This document shows, piece after piece, positions 56,422-64,000 of a stretch of DNA of 64,000 nt. The notes beneath the pieces were generated by a model, which worked only from the letters and a program-made list of their open reading frames with translations, ran no database searches and was not told the DNA's origin. Numbering within the stretch: position 1 is the stretch's first letter; each line of letters begins with the position of its first letter. The DNA is from JBJTIF01 sp046094825 (GTDB taxonomy: Bacteria > Actinomycetota > UBA4738 > HRBIN12), in assembly GCA_046094825.1 (NCBI GenBank), contig JBJTIF010000126.1, positions 10,242 to 74,241 of the forward strand, read 5' to 3'. The translations under genes were made by a program, and so were the position numbers.

Positions 56422-56616
56422 TCAGGCGGAGGTCGTCGGTCCCTTCGGGGCCTCGCCGCCGTCGGCGGCCTTCGGCTCCTCGGACCCCTCGCGGATCCCC
56501 TTCTTGAACTCGCTCGACGAGCGTCCGAGGGAGCGCGCGAACTCCGGGAGCTTCTTCGCGCCGAACAGCAGGACGACGACGACGAGGATGATCAGCCACT
56601 CGGGACCACCGGGCAT
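56422..56616 (-). CDS. tatA: Twin-arginine translocase subunit TatA
   Basis: TatA oligomerises to open the membrane for folded Tat substrates. The 64-residue reading starts at an ATG after GGAAAGG. The upstream in-frame ATG at 56646 lies before the predicted transcript start (TACACT, minus 56653-56648), so I do not use it. One membrane helix ([28 protein letters not shown]) is followed by the amphipathic helix and a charged tail. No tatB or tatC is nearby. Confidence 0.9.
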   Translation of the reverse strand: MPGGPEWLIILVVVVLLFGAKKLPEFARSLGRSSSEFKKGIREGSEEPKAADGGEAPKGPTTSA

Positions 56617-56667
56617 CTGCGGGACCGCCTTTCCGTCTGAGGCCATCAGTGTAGGGGAGCGGGGCGC

Positions 56668-56696
56668 TTGAGGGACCCGCGTCCGGGCGCTATCCT
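56668..56696 (+). promoter_or_regulatory. Promoter of the pyr operon
   Basis: TTGAGG (56668-56673) and TATCCT (56691-56696) are separated by 17 bp. The predicted start near 56703 gives a leader of about 80 bases before pyrR. Confidence 0.7.
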
Positions 56697-56714
56697 CCGC
56701 CCGACCACTTCCCC

Positions 56715-58233
<1,519 letters not shown>

Positions 58234-58241
<8 letters not shown>

Positions 58242-59545
58242 GGCGTTCCGGATCCGCGGCGCGCGCGTCGTCGACCCCGCGGGGGGTCGCGACGGCGTCG
58301 CCGACGTCGCGGTCGCGGGCGGGGTCGGCGTCGCGACCCCCCGCGGTCGGCGACGACGCGCGCGCCGCGTCGGGACGGGTCCTCGAGGCCGACGGGCTCG
58401 TCCTCGCGCCGGGGCTCGTCGACCTGCACACGCACCTCCGCGAGCCGGGGTTCGAGCACAAGGAGACGATCGCCTCCGGGACGCGTGCCGCTGCGGTCGG
58501 CGGCTTCACCGCCGTCGCACCGATGGCGCACACCGCCCCTGTGACCGACGCCGCCGCGGTCGTCCACGAGGTCCGCGCCCGCGCCGCGGACGCGGGGCTC
58601 TGCGACGTCTTCCCCGTCGGGGCCATCACCCGCGGTCTCGCCGGAGAGGAGATGAGCGAGATCGGCGAGCTCTACGAGGCGGGCGTCCGGGTCCTGTCCG
58701 ACGACGGGCGGGTCGTGCCGAGCGCGCGCGTCCTGCGGAACGCGCTCACGTACGCCCGCGCCTTCCCGGGCCTCGTGATCGCCGAGCACTGCGAGGAGCC
58801 CTCGCTCGCCGAGGGCGGTCTCGTCCACGAGGGGCCGATGTCGGCGACGCTCGGCCTCGCCGGCGTCCCACGCGAGGCCGAGGAGATCGTCGTCGCCCGC
58901 GACCTCGCCCTCGCGCGGCTCACCGGGGGTCGCATCCATTTCTGCCACCTGTCCTCCGCGGGCTCGGTCGAGCTCGTCCGCGCCGCGAAGGCCGCGGGGC
59001 TCGCGGTGAGTGCCGAGGTCACGCCCCACCACCTCGCGCTCACGGACGCCGCGCTGCCGACGTACGACACGAGCCTCCGGATCAACCCGCCGCTCCGGGC
59101 CGCGACGGATCGCGACGCGCTCCGCGCGGCGCTCGCGGACGGCACGATCGACGCGGTCGCCACCGACCACGCACCGCACGCGCCCGAGGAGAAGGAGGTC
59201 GAGTTCGACCAGGCGCTACCCGGGACGATCGGGCTCGAGACCGCGCTCGCGGTCGTCCTCACCGACCTCGTCGCCCCGGGGCTCCTCGACCTCCCGAGGG
59301 CGATCGCGGTGCTCTCGACCTCCCCCGCGCGGATCCTCGGGGCGACGGGCCACGGCGGGCCGATCGCGCCCGGCGCGCCGGCGAACCTCGTGCTCCTCGA
59401 TCCCGCCGCGACGTGGACCGTCGCCCCGCCGTTCGTCTCCCGGAGCCGCAACTCCGCGTTCACCGGTCGCGAGCTCCGCGGTCGCGTCGTCGCGACGTTC
59501 CTCCGCGGCGAACCGGTCGTCCTCGAGGGCACGGCCCGGCGGTGA
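58234..59545 (+). CDS. pyrC: Dihydroorotase, frameshifted near residue 36
   Basis: PyrC closes the dihydroorotate ring. The first 36 codons read from the ATG at 58234, then the frame changes at the six-C run 58337-58342. With five Cs, VAT joins to [12 protein letters not shown] and the protein continues to 59545. Class I metal ligands are present: [18 protein letters not shown] and [11 protein letters not shown]. The substrate-binding loop reads MAHT, where the family has MPNT or MANT. The frame-1 reading stays open into carA by chance. Confidence 0.85.
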
Positions 59546-60696
59546 CGCGACCGGCGCTCCTCGCCCTCGAGGACGGGACCGTGTTCCGCGGTCGCGGCTT
59601 CGGGGCCGCGGGGGAGGCGTTCGGCGAAGCGGTGTTCAACACCGGGATGTCGGGGTACCAGGAGGTCCTCACCGACCCCTCGTACCGTCGGCAGATCGTC
59701 GCGATGACGGCACCGCAGCAGGGGAACTACGGCACGAACGCCCTCGACGCGGAGTCCGCGCGGATCCAGGTCTCCGCGTTCGCGGTCCGTGAGGTGAGCC
59801 GCCGCGCCTCGAGCTGGCGCAGCGAGCGCCCGCTCCCCGAGCTCCTCGAGGCGGCGGGCGTGCCGGGGATCGAGGGGATCGACACGCGTGCGCTCACGCT
59901 CCGTCTCCGCGACGCCGGCGCGATGCGTGCCGCGGTCTCCACGGAGGACCTCGATCCGACGTCGCTCGTCGCCCGCGTCCGGGCTTCCGAGGGGATGGAG
60001 GGCGCCGACCTCGCCCGCGACGTCTCGTGCGCGGCACCGTTCGACGCCGCCGACCTCGTCGGCCCCCCGGCGACCGACCGGGGCCGCGTGCTCCGCGTCG
60101 CCGCCTACGACTTCGGGATGAAGACGGACATCCTCCGCCGGCTCGCCGACGCCGGCGTCGCAGCGACGGTCTTCCCCGCCGCGACGCCGGCCGAGGAGGT
60201 GCGCGGCGGGGGCTACGACGGCGTGTTCCTCTCGAACGGCCCCGGCGATCCCGCGGTGACGCGGTACGGGATCGAGGCGACCCGCGCCTTCCTCGGCGAG
60301 GTGCCGGTCTTCGGCATCTGCCTCGGGCACCAGCTCCTCGGCCTCGCCCTCGGCGGTGCGACCCGGAAGATGAAGTTCGGCCACCGCGGCGCGAACCAGC
60401 CGGTCATCGATCGCACCACCGGCCGCGTCGAGATCACGAGCCACAACCACGGGTTCGAGGTCGACCCCCGGTCGTTCGGGTGCGACGCGCGGGGGCCGGA
60501 AGCGCCCGTCGCGGAGACGCCGTTCGGTCGGGTCGCCCTCACGCACTGGAACCTGAACGACGGCACGCTCGAGGGCCTGCGCTGCCTCGACGTCCCGGCG
60601 TTCTCGGTCCAGTACCACCCGGAGGCCTCGCCGGGTCCCCACGACGCCGGGCACCTCTTCGCGGAGTTCCGCGCCCGCATCGAGGGCGCCGCCTGA
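59542..60696 (+). CDS. carA: Carbamoyl-phosphate synthase small (glutaminase) subunit
   Basis: CarA releases ammonia from glutamine for CarB. The 384-residue protein has the N-terminal CPSase domain ([23 protein letters not shown]) and a class I amidotransferase domain with SNGPGDPAV, the nucleophile in [20 protein letters not shown] and the His-Glu pair in [11 protein letters not shown]. The start is a GTG overlapping pyrC. It overlaps carB by one base (TGATG). Confidence 0.96.
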   Translation: MTRPALLALEDGTVFRGRGFGAAGEAFGEAVFNTGMSGYQEVLTDPSYRRQIVAMTAPQQGNYGTNALDAESARIQVSAFAVREVSRRASSWRSERPLPELLEAAGVPGIEGIDTRALTLRLRDAGAMRAAVSTEDLDPTSLVARVRASEGMEGADLARDVSCAAPFDAADLVGPPATDRGRVLRVAAYDFGMKTDILRRLADAGVAATVFPAATPAEEVRGGGYDGVFLSNGPGDPAVTRYGIEATRAFLGEVPVFGICLGHQLLGLALGGATRKMKFGHRGANQPVIDRTTGRVEITSHNHGFEVDPRSFGCDARGPEAPVAETPFGRVALTHWNLNDGTLEGLRCLDVPAFSVQYHPEASPGPHDAGHLFAEFRARIEGAA

Positions 60697-63600
60697 TGCC
60701 GCGGCGGACCGATCTCCACCGCATCCTCGTGATCGGCTCGGGGCCGATCGTCATCGGGCAGGCGTGCGAGTTCGACTACTCGGGGACGCAGGCGTGCCGG
60801 GTGCTCCGCGAGCAGGGGTTCCACGTCTCGCTCGTGAACTCGAACCCGGCGACGATCATGACGGACCCGGAGTTCGCCGACCGCACGTACGTCGAACCCC
60901 TCACGCCCGCGTCGCTCCTGTCGGTCCTCGAGCGCGAGCGTCCGGACGCGCTCCTGCCGACGCTCGGTGGGCAGACGGCCCTGAACCTCGCGGTCGCGCT
61001 CGCGGAGTCCGGCGACCTCGATCGGCTCGGGGTCCGCCTCATCGGCGCGAACCTCGAGGCGATCCGTCGCGCGGAGGACCGCAGCGGGTTCCAGCGGGCG
61101 ATGGAGGAGGCCGGGTTGCCGATCCCGAGCGCGGGGACCGCCACGAGCGTCGAGGAAGCCCTCACGATCGCCGCGCGGGTCGGCTACCCCGTCATCGTGC
61201 GCCCGTCGTTCACCCTCGGTGGGGGTGGCGGCGGGTTCGCCCACGACGCCGACGGGCTCCGCGTCCTCGCCGCCCGGGGGCTCGAGCAGAGCCCCGCGAC
61301 CGAGATCCTCGTGGAGGAGTCGATCGCGGGGTGGAAGGAGTTCGAGCTCGAGGTCATGCGCGACGGCGCGGACAACGCGGTCATCATCTGCTCGATCGAG
61401 AACGTCGATCCGATGGGCGTCCACACCGGCGACTCGATCACCGTCGCGCCGGCGCAGACGCTCACGGACCGCGAGTACCAGGTGATGCGCGACATGGCCC
61501 TCCGGTGCATCCGTGCGATCGGCGTGGAGACCGGTGGGTCGAACGTCCAGTTCGCGGTGCATCCGGAGGACGGCCGCATCGTCCTCATCGAGATGAACCC
61601 GCGCGTCTCGCGGTCGTCGGCGCTCGCCTCGAAGGCGACGGGGTTCCCGATCGCGAAGATCGCCGCGCTCCTCGCGGTCGGCTACCGGCTCGACGAGGTC
61701 GTGAACGACATCACGGGCGAGACCCCCGCCGCGTTCGAGCCGACGCTCGACTACGTCGTCGTGAAGATCCCGCGGTTCGCGTTCGAGAAGTTCCCCGGCG
61801 CCGACCCGGAGCTCGGCTCGACGATGAAGTCCGTCGGCGAGGTCATGGCGATCGGCCGGACGTTCAAGGAGGCACTCGGGAAGGCGTGGCGCGCCCTCGA
61901 GCGCGGCGGCGCGGATCTCGGGGCGTGGGCGCCGGACGTCCGCGCCGCCGCGCTCGAGGACCTCGCCGTCCCGACCGAGGACCGGCTCCGTCGCGTCGAG
62001 GCCGCGCTGCGTGCCGGCGCCACCGTCGACGACGTCGCCCGCGCGTCGAGGATCGACCCGTGGTTCGTCGACCAGATCGCGCAGGTCGCGGAGGCGAGCA
62101 CCGCCCTCGAGGGCGCCGTGCTCGACGGTCTCGACGCGGAGGTGCTCCGCGAGGCGAAGCGGCTCGGGTGCTCCGACTCGCGGATCGGCGCGCTCACCGG
62201 CACCTCCGCCGCCGCGGTCCGCGACCGACGCCGCAGGCTCGGGGTGACGCCGGTGTTCAAGACCGTCGACACCTGCGCCGGGGAGTTCCCGGCGCGGACG
62301 CCGTACCACTACTCCGCGTACGAGGACGAGGACGAAGTGCGGCCGGCGGAGCGACCGCGCATCGTCATCCTCGGGGCGGGGCCGAACCGGATCGGGCAGG
62401 GGATCGAGTTCGACTACACGTGCGTCCACGCGGCGTACGCGCTCGAGGCAGCGGGGTACGAGTCGGTGATGCTGAACAGCAACCCGGAGACGGTCTCGAC
62501 GGACTACGACACGAGCGCGCGCCTGTACTTCGAGCCCCTGACCGAGGAGGACGTCCTCGCCGTCTGCGACCGCGAGCGCCCCGAGGGCGTCATCGTGCAG
62601 TTCGGCGGTCAGACGCCGCTCCGGCTCGCGCCCGCGATCGAAGCGGCGGGGTACCGCGTCCTCGGCTCGCCCGCCGCCGCGATCGACCTCGCGGAGGACC
62701 GCGGGAAGTTCGCGGAGGTCTGCGCGGAGCTCGGGGTCGCCGCGCCGCCGCACGGGGAGGCGCGCGACCTCGACGAGGCCCGCGCGATCGCCGCGCGGAT
62801 CGGCTACCCCGTCGTCGTCCGTCCCTCGTACGTCCTCGGCGGTCGGGCGATGGAGATCGTGTACGGGGAGGACGAGCTCGAGCGCTTCGTCACGAGCGCC
62901 GCGGCGGCGTCGCCGGACCACCCCGTCCTGCTCGACCGGTTCCTCGAGGGGGCGATCGAGATCGACGTCGACGCGGTGTGCGACGGGACGGACGTGCTCA
63001 TCGGCGCCGTCATGGAGCACATCGAGGAGGCCGGCGTGCACTCGGGGGACTCCTCGTGTTCGATCCCGCCCTCGACGATGACCGACGAGGAGCTCGCCGA
63101 GGTCGAGCGGATCACCGTCGCACTCGCCCGCAGGCTCGGGGTCGTCGGGCTCCTGAACCTCCAGCTCGGCGTGAAGGACGAGCGGGTCTGGGTCCTCGAG
63201 GCGAACCCCCGCGCCTCGCGTACCGTTCCCTTCGTGTCGAAGGTCACCGGGATCCCCCTCGCGAAGGTCGCGACCCGCGTGCTCCTCGGCGCCCGGCTCG
63301 CAGACCTCGCGGACGAGGGGCTCGTACCCTCCGACGCGCGGCACTACCTGCGGCTCCCGTACACCGCCGTGAAGGCGGCGGTGCTCCCCTTCGGTCGTTT
63401 CCCCGGCGTCGACACCGTCCTCGGCCCCGAGATGCGCTCGACCGGGGAGGTCATGGGGATCGATGCAGATCCCGGGCGCGCCCTCGCGAAGGCCTTCGTC
63501 GCGGCGGGCACGCGCCTGCCGCTCACCGGGCGGATCTTCCTCTCCGTCGCGAACCGCGAGAAGCGATCGATCGTCCTGCCGGCCCTCCGCCTCGCCGACC

Positions 63601-64000
63601 TCGGCTTCGAGCTCCTCGCGACCGGCGGGACGGCGGCCGTCCTCGAGCGCGCGGGGATCCCGGTCGAGCGCGTCGCGAAGGTGAGCGAGGGCGGGCGGAG
63701 CATCGCCGACCGGATCCGCGCGGGCGAGGTCGCGATGGTCGTGAACACGCCGTTCGGGCGCGGGACGCGGACCGACGGCTACTACATCCGGACGGCGGCG
63801 GCCACGGCGGGCATCCCGTGCATCACGACGCTGCCCGGGGAGCGCGTGCTCCGCGATCTCCGGCGCCACGAGGGCGATCGAGAGGTACGACCCCGTGCGG
63901 CGGGCGTTCAGGACCTCCGCACGGACCCGCCTCACGCGGACACCTCCGCGTCGGGGGCGATGAGGCGGCCCTGCACCGGGCGCTCCGCCGCGGCGGCGGC
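60696..64000 (+). CDS. carB: Carbamoyl-phosphate synthase large subunit (runs to window edge)
   Basis: CarB makes carbamoyl phosphate from bicarbonate, ammonia and two ATP. The frame is open for 1101 codons to the window end with no stop. The first ATP-grasp half starts [21 protein letters not shown], the second [21 protein letters not shown]. The oligomerisation domain lies between them and the MGS-like allosteric domain ([17 protein letters not shown]) at the end. The expected C-terminal motif appears as [12 protein letters not shown] near 63888-63923, and the tail after it is longer than usual. Either the stop is just beyond the window or a small frame error lies near 63900. Confidence 0.93.
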   Translation, partial: MPRRTDLHRILVIGSGPIVIGQACEFDYSGTQACRVLREQGFHVSLVNSNPATIMTDPEFADRTYVEPLTPASLLSVLERERPDALLPTLGGQTALNLAVALAESGDLDRLGVRLIGANLEAIRRAEDRSGFQRAMEEAGLPIPSAGTATSVEEALTIAARVGYPVIVRPSFTLGGGGGGFAHDADGLRVLAARGLEQSPATEILVEESIAGWKEFELEVMRDGADNAVIICSIENVDPMGVHTGDSITVAPAQTLTDREYQVMRDMALRCIRAIGVETGGSNVQFAVHPEDGRIVLIEMNPRVSRSSALASKATGFPIAKIAALLAVGYRLDEVVNDITGETPAAFEPTLDYVVVKIPRFAFEKFPGADPELGSTMKSVGEVMAIGRTFKEALGKAWRALERGGADLGAWAPDVRAAALEDLAVPTEDRLRRVEAALRAGATVDDVARASRIDPWFVDQIAQVAEASTALEGAVLDGLDAEVLREAKRLGCSDSRIGALTGTSAAAVRDRRRRLGVTPVFKTVDTCAGEFPARTPYHYSAYEDEDEVRPAERPRIVILGAGPNRIGQGIEFDYTCVHAAYALEAAGYESVMLNSNPETVSTDYDTSARLYFEPLTEEDVLAVCDRERPEGVIVQFGGQTPLRLAPAIEAAGYRVLGSPAAAIDLAEDRGKFAEVCAELGVAAPPHGEARDLDEARAIAARIGYPVVVRPSYVLGGRAMEIVYGEDELERFVTSAAAASPDHPVLLDRFLEGAIEIDVDAVCDGTDVLIGAVMEHIEEAGVHSGDSSCSIPPSTMTDEELAEVERITVALARRLGVVGLLNLQLGVKDERVWVLEANPRASRTVPFVSKVTGIPLAKVATRVLLGARLADLADEGLVPSDARHYLRLPYTAVKAAVLPFGRFPGVDTVLGPEMRSTGEVMGIDADPGRALAKAFVAAGTRLPLTGRIFLSVANREKRSIVLPALRLADLGFELLATGGTAAVLERAGIPVERVAKVSEGGRSIADRIRAGEVAMVVNTPFGRGTRTDGYYIRTAAATAGIPCITTLPGERVLRDLRRHEGDREVRPRAAGVQDLRTDPPHADTSASGAMRRPCTGRSAAAA

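Noticed and set aside
60213..63935. A 1240-codon minus-strand open frame opposite carA/carB
   Set aside because: Antisense shadow of two well-conserved pyrimidine genes, with no ribosome site or domain.

Overview
This 64 kb window is high-GC bacterial chromosome with almost no non-coding DNA. It holds about 60 genes, nearly all on the + strand and mostly joined by 4-bp stop/start overlaps (ATGA or GTGA). Only lexA, an EF-G-like GTPase and tatA lie on the minus strand. No mobile element, prophage, CRISPR array, rRNA operon or origin was found.

The gene order is strongly actinobacterial. recA-recX...miaB-miaA-dapF...hflX-lexA<>LysM-nrdR...dut, thrS-HIT-phosphatidyltransferase-acyltransferase-PimA, pdxS-pdxT-yebC-ruvCAB-yajC-secDF-apt-relA-hisS-aspS-rarA-alaS-ruvX-mltG-aroE-aroCKBQ-pepQ-efp-nusB and pyrR-pyrB-pyrC-carA-carB match the order known from mycobacteria and their relatives. 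The SOS operators are also of mycobacterial type. RNase Y (rny) and an LL-diaminopimelate aminotransferase are unusual for typical Actinobacteria. I therefore infer a deep-branching actinobacterial class (Thermoleophilia-like), or a high-GC Chloroflexota lineage sharing these blocks. The window alone cannot decide.

Layout: 0-9 kb holds recombination (recA, recX), RNA turnover (rny), tRNA modification (miaB, miaA), lysine/peptidoglycan precursor (dapF, dapL) and hflX. 9-14 kb is a DNA-damage and dNTP block: lexA diverges from a LysM membrane protein across two SOS boxes, followed by nrdR, the B12-dependent reductase nrdJ behind tandem NrdR boxes, and dut. 14-15 kb has four tRNA genes and a candidate small RNA. 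15-23 kb has a lipoprotein-type ABC exporter, thrS, HIT, DUF423 and EF-G2. 23-28 kb has PIM-like lipid genes, lemA, an HtpX-like protease and DUF3048. 28-38 kb has PLP synthase, yebC, SOS-controlled ruvCAB, and yajC-HD-secD-secF-apt. 38-49 kb has relA, a metallo-beta-lactamase-fold hydrolase, hisS, aspS, rarA and alaS. 49-56 kb has ruvX, mltG, the shikimate operon, efp and nusB. 56-64 kb has tatA and the PyrR-controlled pyrimidine operon.

Regulatory DNA is unusually readable. At least ten genes carry a TAnnnT -10 element six to nine bases (usually seven) before the start codon, which predicts leaderless mRNAs. The most unusual protein feature is an approximately 190-residue insertion of five cysteine-pair repeats in SecD. 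NrdR has lost half of its zinc-ribbon cysteines. Five genes (pimA-like, hisS, aspS, aroQ, pyrC) are interrupted by small indels or short deletions. Those in hisS, aspS and pyrC sit in short homopolymer or dinucleotide runs and look like sequence errors.
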